From positions 1-16,584 of the forward strand of contig JAVKSM010000076.1 in the NCBI GenBank assembly GCA_039583705.1: a stretch of DNA of 16,584 nucleotides, read 5' to 3'. The position numbers and the translations under genes are program-made. The notes under the pieces were generated by a model. It was not told the DNA's origin, did not search any database, and saw only the letters and a program-made list of their open reading frames with translations. The DNA is from JAVKSM01 sp039583705. GTDB lineage: Bacteria; Actinomycetota; Actinomycetes; Mycobacteriales; Pseudonocardiaceae. Each line of letters begins with the position of its first letter. Position 1 is the first letter of the stretch. This document shows, piece by piece, positions 1 through 6,506 of the stretch.

Positions 1-1179
1 GTCGACCTCGACGCCGTCGCACCCGGTCCGGAGGATCTCGTGGACGACGAGGCCGTGGCCCTCGCGGACGTCGCGGAGGACGCCGTCACCGAAGACGCCG
101 TCACCGAAGACGCCGTCACCGAAGACGTCGTCACGGAGGACGAGGTCGTCGACGAGGCGGTCGATACCTCTGAGGAAGCCAAGAGGTCCGGCGATTTCGT
201 CTGGGACGAGGAGGAGTCCGAGGCGCTACGCCAGGCTCGCAAGGACGCCGAGCTCACCGCCTCCGCCGACTCCGTCCGCGCCTACCTCAAGCAGATCGGC
301 AAGGTGGCGCTGCTCAACGCCGAGGAGGAGGTCGAGCTCGCCAAGCGCATCGAGGCCGGGCTCTACGCGGCCGAGCGGTTGCGCCGGGCGGTGGACGCCG
401 GAGACAAGCTGTCCCCACAGATGCGGCGCGACCTGCGCTGGATCGTCCGCGACGGCGAGCGTGCCAAGAACCACCTCCTGGAGGCGAACCTGCGGCTGGT
501 CGTCTCGCTCGCCAAGCGCTACACCGGCCGCGGCATGGCGTTCCTGGACCTCATCCAGGAGGGCAACCTGGGCCTGATCCGGGCCGTGGAGAAGTTCGAC
601 TACACCAAGGGCTACAAGTTCTCCACCTACGCCACCTGGTGGATCCGCCAGGCCATCACCCGCGCGATGGCCGACCAGGCCCGCACCATCCGGATCCCCG
701 TGCACATGGTGGAGGTCATCAACAAGCTGGGCCGAATCCAGCGTGAGCTGCTCCAGGATCTGGGCCGGGAGCCCACGCCGGAGGAGCTGGCCAAGGAGAT
801 GGACATCACCCCCGAGAAGGTGCTGGAGATCCAGCAGTACGCCAGGGAGCCGATCTCGCTGGACCAGACCATCGGGGACGAGGGCGACTCCCAGCTCGGC
901 GACTTCATCGAGGACTCCGAGGCCGTGGTGGCCGTGGACGCGGTGTCGTTCACGCTGCTGCAGGACCAGTTGCAGTCGGTGCTCGCGACACTCTCCGAGC
1001 GGGAGGCGGGTGTCGTCCGGCTGCGCTTCGGGCTCACCGACGGCCAGCCGCGCACGCTCGACGAGATCGGCCAAGTCTACGGGGTGACCCGGGAGCGCAT
1101 CCGCCAGATCGAATCCAAGACGATGTCCAAGCTGCGTCACCCGTCGCGCTCCCAGGTGCTGCGCGACTACCTGGACTGA
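1..1179 (+). CDS. rpoD: Primary RNA polymerase sigma factor RpoD/SigA, 5'-truncated by window edge
   Basis: This is the housekeeping sigma-70 factor, which directs RNA polymerase to -10/-35 promoters. The frame is open from base 1, so the real start lies upstream; the first in-window GTG is at 40. The visible N-terminus is acidic and low in complexity, with AVTED repeats. After it come SGDFVWDEEESEALRQARKD and region 1.2 (ADSVRAYLKQIGKVALL). Region 2 follows at about 463-693, with NLRLVVSLAKRYTGRGM, LDLIQEGNLGLIRAVEKFDY and the promoter-melting motif YATWWIRQAITR. Region 3 contains GREPTPEELAKEMDI. Region 4.2 has the helix-turn-helix TLDEIGQVYGVTRERIRQIE, and the protein ends SQVLRDYLD, just like mycobacterial SigA. 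All conserved regions are intact. The main alternative, a group 2 paralogue, is unlikely because the C-terminus is SigA-type and a SigB-type gene is also present in the window. Confidence 0.97.
   Translation, partial: VDLDAVAPGPEDLVDDEAVALADVAEDAVTEDAVTEDAVTEDVVTEDEVVDEAVDTSEEAKRSGDFVWDEEESEALRQARKDAELTASADSVRAYLKQIGKVALLNAEEEVELAKRIEAGLYAAERLRRAVDAGDKLSPQMRRDLRWIVRDGERAKNHLLEANLRLVVSLAKRYTGRGMAFLDLIQEGNLGLIRAVEKFDYTKGYKFSTYATWWIRQAITRAMADQARTIRIPVHMVEVINKLGRIQRELLQDLGREPTPEELAKEMDITPEKVLEIQQYAREPISLDQTIGDEGDSQLGDFIEDSEAVVAVDAVSFTLLQDQLQSVLATLSEREAGVVRLRFGLTDGQPRTLDEIGQVYGVTRERIRQIESKTMSKLRHPSRSQVLRDYLD
82..141 (+). repeat. 15-bp tandem repeat coding AVTED in the RpoD N-terminus
   Basis: The unit gccgtcaccgaagac occurs three times without change (82-96, 97-111, 112-126), followed by a diverged fourth copy (127-141, gtcgtcacggaggac). 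It is in frame and encodes AVTED x3, then VVTED. It extends the acidic spacer ahead of region 1.2 and could vary in copy number by slippage. Confidence 0.95.
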
Positions 1180-1311
1180 CCGGAATCCCGCCTTAGGGCG
1201 TCTGAGCTGCGGAAACAACCCTCAGAGAGCCTCGGACTGGACACGCACAGCGGCGTCAGTCACCCATGCCACGCGCCCGTCAGCCAGAGCCGTCCAGTCC
1301 TACGGACCGGG
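1180..1311. other. Intergenic spacer after rpoD
   Basis: This is a 132-bp stretch with no supported gene. The only structure seen is a weak hairpin just after the rpoD stop (cgcc-ttag-ggcg, a 4-bp stem), too short to call a terminator with confidence. The rpoD reading frame stays open through it into the recombinase fragment, with no stop after 1179, but no ribosome-binding site is visible. Confidence 0.5.
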
Positions 1312-1550
1312 GTGCGCCGCTTCCTGGCCTGGTGCGCCGAGCGCGGCCGCACCGCCGTGCTCGACCGGGCCACGGTCGCCGCGTTCGTCGCGGACCTGCT
1401 CGACAGCGGCGCACAGGCCGCCGCGATCGTGCGGTTCATGGCCGAGACCGGCGCCCGGGCCGGCGATGTCGTGGCCCTGGGCCTGGCCGACGTGGACCTG
1501 CGTGCCTACCGCGCGATCGTGCGCCGAGGAGGCCGCGTGCGCCGCATCAC
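1312..1550 (+). pseudogene. Tyrosine recombinase (phage-type integrase) fragment
   Basis: The reading frame from the GTG at 1312 begins VRRFLAWCAERGRTAVLDR and continues TVAAFVADLLDSGAQAAA. This resembles the N-terminal core-binding (SAM-like) domain of XerC/D-type recombinases. It then passes directly into RFMAETGARAGDVVALGLADVDL, which resembles the start of the catalytic domain around the first catalytic arginine (consensus TGLRxSELxxLxxxDvD). A basic stretch, IVRRGGRVRRI, follows, matching the usual position of the lysine beta-hairpin. The rest of the catalytic domain (HxxR and the nucleophile tyrosine) is missing. Beyond about 1550 the frame is antisense to the remains of another gene. 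The region between the two domains is also shorter than in intact enzymes. It is therefore a dead remnant, probably of an integrated element or a xer-like gene. The exact 3' junction is uncertain (about 1520-1560), and no ribosome-binding site is seen. Confidence 0.6.
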
Positions 1551-2257
1551 CGATGACGAGCATGCGATCTTTGTGCCAGGTCCGGACCTCGGGCAGGTCA
1601 TAGGCGTTGGTGACGAGCACCTGGTGGGCGGCGCCGACGATTGCCGCCGGTATCGGCTCGTTCCGCAGCAGAGCGTGCAGCTGCTCCCGCCAGCGGTCGG
1701 TGGTGGCGTCCCGGAAATCGTCGTTGATCAGCTCGTCGCCGTTCACCCGGGCGAACCACCACGTCTGATCCTGCGCGGTCGCGATGTAGCCGAATGCGGC
1801 GGCGCCGTCGAAGACCGCGGTGACGCCCTCACCCTCGGCGACGACGCGAACCAGCCTGCTCCCCGCCGCCGCGGGATCCCGCGGCGCTCGACCTCACTCT
1901 GCAACACCCCGCACAGCCTGGCGCGCGTGAGGTAGCGGTATCCGAGCTCACCGTCGCTGCCATCGCCGAGCGGCACGGTGCCGAGCGGCACGGTGGAGAT
2001 CTCGGTGGAGATCTCGCTGCCGTTGGTCGTGCGGATCCGCATCCTGCACAGGGGCTGGCCCGCGGCGGCGACCACGGCGTGGGCGTCGACCTGCCGCAGT
2101 GCATGCATGCCGTTGGAGCCAGCGTCAGGAACGCGCCTGCGTCCTCGCTGCCGCGTGCGTGCGCCTCGTGAACTGCGGTGTCGACGCCGGCTTTCTGCAG
2201 GGCCAGCACCGATGTGACGCCGGCGATCCCGCCACCGATGATCAGAGCCGTGGTCAC
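1530..2257 (-). pseudogene. Decayed FAD-dependent monooxygenase gene (PHBH/UbiH-type)
   Basis: The minus strand starts at 2257 with MTTALIIGGGIAGVTSVLAL, the Rossmann GxGxxG FAD motif, then LQKAGVDTAVHEA. After FLTLAP the reading shifts frame near 2115: loss of one base separates LAP from NGMHALRQVDAHAVVAAAG. That second frame runs through YRYLTRARLCGVLQSEVERRGI to about 1860. The third frame then reads SRLVRVVAEGEGVTAVFDG directly into AAFGYIATAQDQTWWFARV. This omits the roughly 80 residues with the internal GADG motif that intact relatives have between these segments. It continues through DDFRDATTDRWREQLHALL and ends at the second FAD motif RMLVIGDAAHA. The C-terminus is replaced by the integrase fragment. 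There are thus two frameshifts, one large in-frame deletion and a 3' truncation, so the gene cannot be functional. Intact relatives hydroxylate small aromatic or polyketide substrates using NAD(P)H and O2. Confidence 0.8.
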
Positions 2258-2328
2258 GCGACCGATCCTGCCGCCCTGGCAGCCGAGCGGCCGCAGGGGC
2301 CCGGATGGTGGAGTCCCGAGGTGTTGCC

Positions 2329-2340
2329 TAGCCTGGGGCG
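2329..2340 (+). promoter_or_regulatory. Possible -10 element for a leaderless PBP transcript
   Basis: TAGCCT at 2329-2334 fits the actinobacterial -10 form TANNNT and lies 6 bp before the GTG at 2341. That spacing is typical of leaderless mRNAs, and no Shine-Dalgarno sequence precedes this GTG. No convincing -35 box is seen. Confidence 0.3.
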
Positions 2341-4716
2341 GTGCGGGGAGGTCAGGCTGTGCTCCGGCTGCTGTGCCTGTGTGGGCTGGCTGGGGTGCTG
2401 GTCGCTGGGCTGATGTCGCCGACCGCGATCGTTGCGGGGCTGTTGTCCAACCGCGTCAGCAACGCGACCGCCACTGTCTCAGCGGGTCTCGTCGGCGGCG
2501 CGATGCCGCTGGTCACCACGATCACGGATCGCGACGGCACGCCGATCGCCTACCTGTTCGACCAGTACCGGCTGCCACTGACCTACCACGAGATCTCGCC
2601 GGCCATGATCGCTGCGATCGTGTCGGTGGAGGACCGCCGGTTCTACCAGGATCAGGGCGTCGACTGGCAGGCCACGGTGCGGGCGGCGCTCCACGACGTG
2701 TCGGGTGGTGGCGTCCTGCAGGGCGCCTCGACGATCACCGAGCAGTATGTGAAGAACTATCTGATCAATGTGGTGGACCGCAACGACAAGGCCGCGCAGG
2801 AGCAGGAGCAGGCCGATACGGTCAGCCGCAAGCTGCGGGAAGCGAAGATGGGCGTTCAAGTGAGCCGGGTCATGCCCAAGAACGCCGTTCTGACCGATTA
2901 TCTGGATGTCGTGGAATTCACCGGGAACATCTACGGCGTCACCGCCGCGGCGCATGCGTACTTCGACACGACGCCCGACCGGCTGACCGTTCCGCAGGCT
3001 GCTCTGCTCGCGGGTATGGTCAACAACCCGACGCTCTACGACCCGTATGCCCACCCAGCGCAGGCACTGGCTCGCCGCAACGTGGTGATCGACGCGATGG
3101 TGAGCGACAAGGCGTTGTCAGCGCCGGATGCCGCCACCGCGAAGGCGGCGCCGCTGGGGATCCTGCCCGGCGGTCCGCAGGTGCCCTCCGGCACATGCGT
3201 GTCGGCGGCGCCTGACGCCGGTTTCTTCTGTCAGTACGCCGTCAGCTACCTGGAGCAGGCCGGGTTCAGCGCCGATCAGATCGACGGCGGTGGCTACGTC
3301 ATCAAGACGACCATGGACCCGACCATCAGCCAGACCGTCAAAGCTGCGGTCGACACGAACGTCCCGACGGCGCAGAGCGGGGTGGCCAACACATTTGCGG
3401 TGATCGCGCCCGGTAAGGGCGCCCATGACGTGCTGGCGATGGTCGCCAACCGCGACTACGGCTCGGGTGCCGCCCCGGGCGAGGCGGCGACGAACATCGT
3501 TGCCGACGTCAGCAACGTGTTCGGCGCCGGATCCTCGTTCAAGATTTTCACCACCGCGGCGGCGCTGGAGCAGGGCAAGGTGGGCTTGGACACCCAGCTT
3601 CCCGACCCGTCCAACAGTTGTTTCACGCCACCGAACGCGAACCGCTACACACCGTGTTACCGGGTGCGTAACGACGGACTCGGTTACCCCAATCCGATCA
3701 GCTTGCGGGACGCGTTGGCCACCTCCCCCAATGTCGCGTTCGTCGGCCTGGAGAGGCAGGTCGGAATGCCCGCAGTGCTGCAGATGGCGCAACGCCTCGG
3801 GCTGCGCCACACGCTGGCAGCCAACGACGCCGGCGGTATGCCGAACCCGCAGGCAGCCGATTCCCGGTACAGCGAGCCGCAGTCGCGGTATTTCCAGAAC
3901 TACCTGTCCTTCACCCTGGGGGACAGCCCGGTCAGCCCGCTGGAGATGGCCAACGTGTCGGCGACGCTGATGAGCGACGGGGTGTGGTGCCCCCCCAACC
4001 CGATCCTGTCGGTGACCGACGGCCAGGGAGCACAGGTCCCGGTCACCCGACAACCCTGCCAGCAGGTCGTCGCCCCCGCGCTGGCCCACACCCTGATGGC
4101 CGGCCTGAGCCAGGACACCGTGAGCGGCACGTCAGCCGCCGCGGCGCACTCGGCTGGCTGGTCCCACCCGGGCATCGGCAAGACCGGCACCACCGAACAG
4201 AGCGAGGGCGTGGCCTTCGTCGGAGGGGTCGACCACTACGCGGTGTCCTCGATGGTCTTCGCGGACGGGCGTCAGCCGCAGGAACTGTGCCCAGGCCCGC
4301 CGGTCCATCTGGGTAGCTGCGGCAACGGCGCCTTCGGCGGCACGGTGGCCGCGCCGCCGTACTTCCACGCGTTCAACACGATCCTCGCCGGCCAGCCGGA
4401 CGTGCCGCTGCCACCACCTGACCCGGCGTACCTGCAGGCCAACCCCCACGGCCCGATCGTGCCGTACGTGATCGGACAGCCCGCTGACGCCGCCACCCAG
4501 ACGCTGCAGCAGGCCGGCTACCCGGTCACCACCATCCCCCTCGACTCCGCGGCACCGGCCGGACAGGTCGTCGGACAGACCCCGCAAGGCACCGGCACCA
4601 CCGGCACCACCGTCACCGTCTACGTCAGCACCGGAGTGCTGCCCACCCCGCAGCGCCCACCCCCGATCGCCGGGGGGGCGCCCGCCTCCACCAGCCCCTC
4701 GGCGCCCGGCGGGTAG
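2341..4716 (+). CDS. Class A penicillin-binding protein (transglycosylase/transpeptidase) with PASTA domain
   Basis: This is a bifunctional peptidoglycan synthase of 791 residues. It has one N-terminal membrane anchor (about residues 7-35) and acts outside the membrane. The GT51 glycosyltransferase domain carries EDRRFYQDQGVD (catalytic Glu97), GASTITEQYVKN (128-139, usually GGSTITQQ), RKLREAKMG, and a fifth motif, AALLAGMVNNPTLYDP. The transpeptidase domain has SSFK (catalytic Ser398, Lys401), SPN (462-464) and KTGT (614-617), so both activities look intact. A single PASTA domain lies at about 704-766, followed by a Pro/Ala/Ser-rich tail. The cytoplasmic N-terminus is very short compared with mycobacterial PonA-type proteins. 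The GTG at 2341 is chosen because it precedes the hydrophobic anchor; it has no obvious ribosome-binding site. Downstream, the BlaI-M56 pair is convergent, which makes a cell-wall theme plausible but gives no proof of shared control. Confidence 0.93.
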   Translation: MRGGQAVLRLLCLCGLAGVLVAGLMSPTAIVAGLLSNRVSNATATVSAGLVGGAMPLVTTITDRDGTPIAYLFDQYRLPLTYHEISPAMIAAIVSVEDRRFYQDQGVDWQATVRAALHDVSGGGVLQGASTITEQYVKNYLINVVDRNDKAAQEQEQADTVSRKLREAKMGVQVSRVMPKNAVLTDYLDVVEFTGNIYGVTAAAHAYFDTTPDRLTVPQAALLAGMVNNPTLYDPYAHPAQALARRNVVIDAMVSDKALSAPDAATAKAAPLGILPGGPQVPSGTCVSAAPDAGFFCQYAVSYLEQAGFSADQIDGGGYVIKTTMDPTISQTVKAAVDTNVPTAQSGVANTFAVIAPGKGAHDVLAMVANRDYGSGAAPGEAATNIVADVSNVFGAGSSFKIFTTAAALEQGKVGLDTQLPDPSNSCFTPPNANRYTPCYRVRNDGLGYPNPISLRDALATSPNVAFVGLERQVGMPAVLQMAQRLGLRHTLAANDAGGMPNPQAADSRYSEPQSRYFQNYLSFTLGDSPVSPLEMANVSATLMSDGVWCPPNPILSVTDGQGAQVPVTRQPCQQVVAPALAHTLMAGLSQDTVSGTSAAAAHSAGWSHPGIGKTGTTEQSEGVAFVGGVDHYAVSSMVFADGRQPQELCPGPPVHLGSCGNGAFGGTVAAPPYFHAFNTILAGQPDVPLPPPDPAYLQANPHGPIVPYVIGQPADAATQTLQQAGYPVTTIPLDSAAPAGQVVGQTPQGTGTTGTTVTVYVSTGVLPTPQRPPPIAGGAPASTSPSAPGG

Positions 4717-4774
4717 CTTCCCGGCAGGGGGGACGTCGGGGCGGGGCGCTCCAGTGGGCAGCTCCCGGCCGCGG

Positions 4775-4790
4775 GCGCTGACCGCAGCGC
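4775..4790. terminator. Small hairpin between convergent PBP and M56 genes
   Basis: A perfect 6-bp stem (GCGCTG / CAGCGC) with a 4-nt loop sits 58 bp after the PBP stop and 12 bp after the M56 stop on the opposite strand. There is no T-tract, so its role as a bidirectional terminator is only suggested by position. Confidence 0.35.
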
Positions 4791-4801
4791 AGGTACCGAG
4801 G

Positions 4802-5749
4802 TCAGTGGCCGGTCCGGGCGGCGATCGCGGTTTCGAAAAGGTGTTCCAGGTCACTGCCGGCGTCGGCGGCGGCGACGACGGCGAGGGCGACGGCCAGGGC
4901 CACGGCGGCGAGCAGCCAGCGCCGGGTGGGAGGCGGGGTGGTGAGCAGGGCCGCGACGCGGGCCTGGATGAGGCTTGTGGTGTAGCGCAGCGCCAAACCC
5001 CGGGTTCGGACGGTCGCGGCCGGGCTGTCCAGGGTGGCCAGCCCGGCACGGGCCAGCGCCCGGGCGGCGAGTCGCCGGTCACCCACCGCGGTAGCGGCGG
5101 CTTCATCGGCGGCGCGTTCGAGCAGATAGTCCACCGCGACGGGCAGCCGGGCCAGCAGTGGGTTCGCCGCGGCGCTGAGCTGAGCGGCCAACAGCCACCA
5201 GTGGTGGCCACCGGCCAGGTGGGCGCGCTCGTGGGCGAAGAGCACGCGGCGTTCCGTCACGCTCAATGCGCGGAGCATGCCCGCGGAGACGACGATGCGA
5301 CCACCGCAGCGGCGCCCCAGCGCGGGCAGCGCGAAGGCATCCACGCCGAGGTCGGGCAGCACGACCAGCTCCCCGGGGGAACGGCCGAGCTGACCGGCCA
5401 GCTCCCAGCCGCCCCACACCGCCTGGATCCGCCGCCAGCTCGCGACGCTGAACCCCGCCACCACGGCTAGCAGCACACCGCCGGCGGCGTAGGCGACCGG
5501 AGCCGACACCGGGTCGTCAGCCCGCAGCACCGCGCCCGACCAGCCCCCGAGCCGGGCCGCGACGGGCAGCTCCCCCACCCCCGCCCAGGCGAGCAACCCC
5601 AGTGCCCACACCCAGCCCGCCGCGCAGCACACCCCGGCCCCGACCAGTACCCGCACGCCGGTGCGCGGCGCCAGCAACCGGGCGAGCGGACGGACCGTCA
5701 GCCCCAACAGCAGCGCGGTCAGCACCGGCACGTATACGTCCAGGCGCAT
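4802..5749 (-). CDS. M56 family membrane metallopeptidase (BlaR1/MecR1-like, no sensor domain)
   Basis: This is an integral-membrane zinc peptidase of 315 residues. The ATG at 5749 is chosen because GGAGGG lies 5 nt upstream; a longer open frame up to 5890 overlaps blaI and is spurious. Hydrophobic segments lie at about 5-28, 33-58 and 84-105, with a further one near the C-terminus at about 277-297. The zinc motif is HERAH (173-177) in LFAHERAHLAGGHHWW. A likely third ligand lies in LLERAADEAAA (about 209-219). The family cleaves or inactivates a BlaI-type repressor. This protein stops after the last membrane segment and lacks the extracellular penicillin-binding sensor of staphylococcal BlaR1, so direct beta-lactam sensing is not supported. 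It follows the repressor gene with a 19-bp gap, implying an operon. Similar short M56/BlaI pairs are widespread in actinobacteria, including M. tuberculosis. Confidence 0.9.
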   Translation of the reverse strand: MRLDVYVPVLTALLLGLTVRPLARLLAPRTGVRVLVGAGVCCAAGWVWALGLLAWAGVGELPVAARLGGWSGAVLRADDPVSAPVAYAAGGVLLAVVAGFSVASWRRIQAVWGGWELAGQLGRSPGELVVLPDLGVDAFALPALGRRCGGRIVVSAGMLRALSVTERRVLFAHERAHLAGGHHWWLLAAQLSAAANPLLARLPVAVDYLLERAADEAAATAVGDRRLAARALARAGLATLDSPAATVRTRGLALRYTTSLIQARVAALLTTPPPTRRWLLAAVALAVALAVVAAADAGSDLEHLFETAIAARTGH

Positions 5750-5768
5750 CGCAGCCCTCCGTCCCGGT

Positions 5769-6164
5769 TCAGTCGGCTCCGCCGGCAGCATCCTGTCGGA
5801 AATGTTCCCGCAGCAGCGCGGCGAGCACCTGCTCGTCGCGGTTGCCGAGCTCGGCGACGAACCGGCGCAGCACCGCGGCGCGGTCCCCACCCTTGTCCAG
5901 CACCGCCCGCATCTGCCGCGCCGCCAGCCCGGCCGCGTCCAGCACCGGCCGGTAGGCGTGGGCGCGCCCCGCGGGTTCCCGGCTCACCGCGCCCTTGGCG
6001 TGCAGCCGGACCAGGATGGTGTGGACCGTGTTGTAAGCCAGGTTCCGGCCCAGGGCCTGCTGCACCTCGCCGGGGCTCATCGGCGACGGGGAGGCCCACA
6101 GCAGCGCCAGGATCTCGCTCTCCAGCTCACCATGTCGGCGACGGGCCCTGCGGGTTCTCACCAT
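5769..6164 (-). CDS. BlaI/MecI/CopY family winged-helix repressor
   Basis: This is a transcriptional repressor of 131 residues, the usual family size. The N-terminal winged helix reads HGELESEILALLW, then PMSPGEVQQALGRNLAYNTVHTILVRLHAKGAVSREPAGRAHAYRPVL. YNTVHTILVRLHAKG is the recognition-helix region of the family. The C-terminal dimerisation segment includes LRRFVAELGNRDEQVLAALL. The ATG at 6164 and the GTG at 6161 are both possible starts; a GGAGG lies 2 and 5 nt upstream respectively, so the GTG has the better spacing. It is the first gene of a two-gene operon with the M56 peptidase, and a palindromic site overlaps its probable promoter, implying autorepression. The much longer open frame that continues upstream of 6164 on this strand runs through the repeats and has no coding character. 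Confidence 0.93.
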   Translation of the reverse strand: MVRTRRARRRHGELESEILALLWASPSPMSPGEVQQALGRNLAYNTVHTILVRLHAKGAVSREPAGRAHAYRPVLDAAGLAARQMRAVLDKGGDRAAVLRRFVAELGNRDEQVLAALLREHFRQDAAGGAD

Positions 6165-6192
6165 GGCCTCCACCTTCGCACCACCCTCACCA

Positions 6193-6208
6193 CCTACAGT
6201 ACTGTCGG
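6193..6208. promoter_or_regulatory. Probable BlaI operator (palindrome) upstream of the repressor
   Basis: CCTACAGTACTGTCGG contains a perfect 10-bp palindrome, ACAGTACTGT (6196-6205), extended by CC/GG on the flanks. It resembles BlaI/MecI sites built on ACA-TGT half-sites (TACTACA-type). On the minus strand TACTGT inside the palindrome could serve as the -10 box of the blaI promoter, 29 bp before the 6164 start, so binding would block transcription. The function is inferred from position and symmetry. Confidence 0.6.
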
Positions 6209-6263
6209 ACTCGGGGGGACTCAGCACTGCCGCCTTCCTCGGCCCACCGGGGCAGGACCACGA

Positions 6264-6405
6264 CGAAGGCACTGTGCGGGGCGAAGACTTCCGGGGGGAA
6301 GGCACTGGGGAAAGGCACTGTGGAGCGAACGGCGAAGGCACCGTGGGGCGAAGACACTGTGGAGCGAACGGCGAAGGCACCGTGGGACGAAAGCACTGTG
6401 GAAGG
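6264..6405. repeat. Array of 39-bp direct repeats built from 16-bp subrepeats
   Basis: Two nearly identical 39-bp copies lie head to tail (about 6314-6352 and 6353-6391). They differ at only two or three bases. Each is made of a cgaaggcacygtggrg-like unit (16 bp) plus a cgaacgg spacer. More diverged units extend left (6264-6312) and right (to about 6405). The array lies in the 340-bp gap between the divergent blaI and transporter-glycosyltransferase genes. It is not CRISPR-like, because there are no unique spacers of constant length. The rest of the gap (6209-6263 and 6406-6506) holds nothing I recognise. Confidence 0.85.
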
Positions 6406-6506
6406 AACCAGACCAAGGTCATGACTGTCGTCCCCGGCTCGGCCGTTGAGCAGATCGTGGCGGTCCACGTGCTCGATCCGACGTTCCTGGGGCAGGTAGG
6501 CGGGAG

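Noticed and set aside
226..1218. Minus-strand open frame of 330 codons opposite rpoD
   Set aside because: It mirrors the conserved rpoD coding sequence. A similar shadow occurs opposite sigB, as expected for a frame artefact.
6264..6405. CRISPR-like appearance of the short repeats
   Set aside because: The units are contiguous or nearly so, with no unique spacers of constant length, and no cas gene is in the window.
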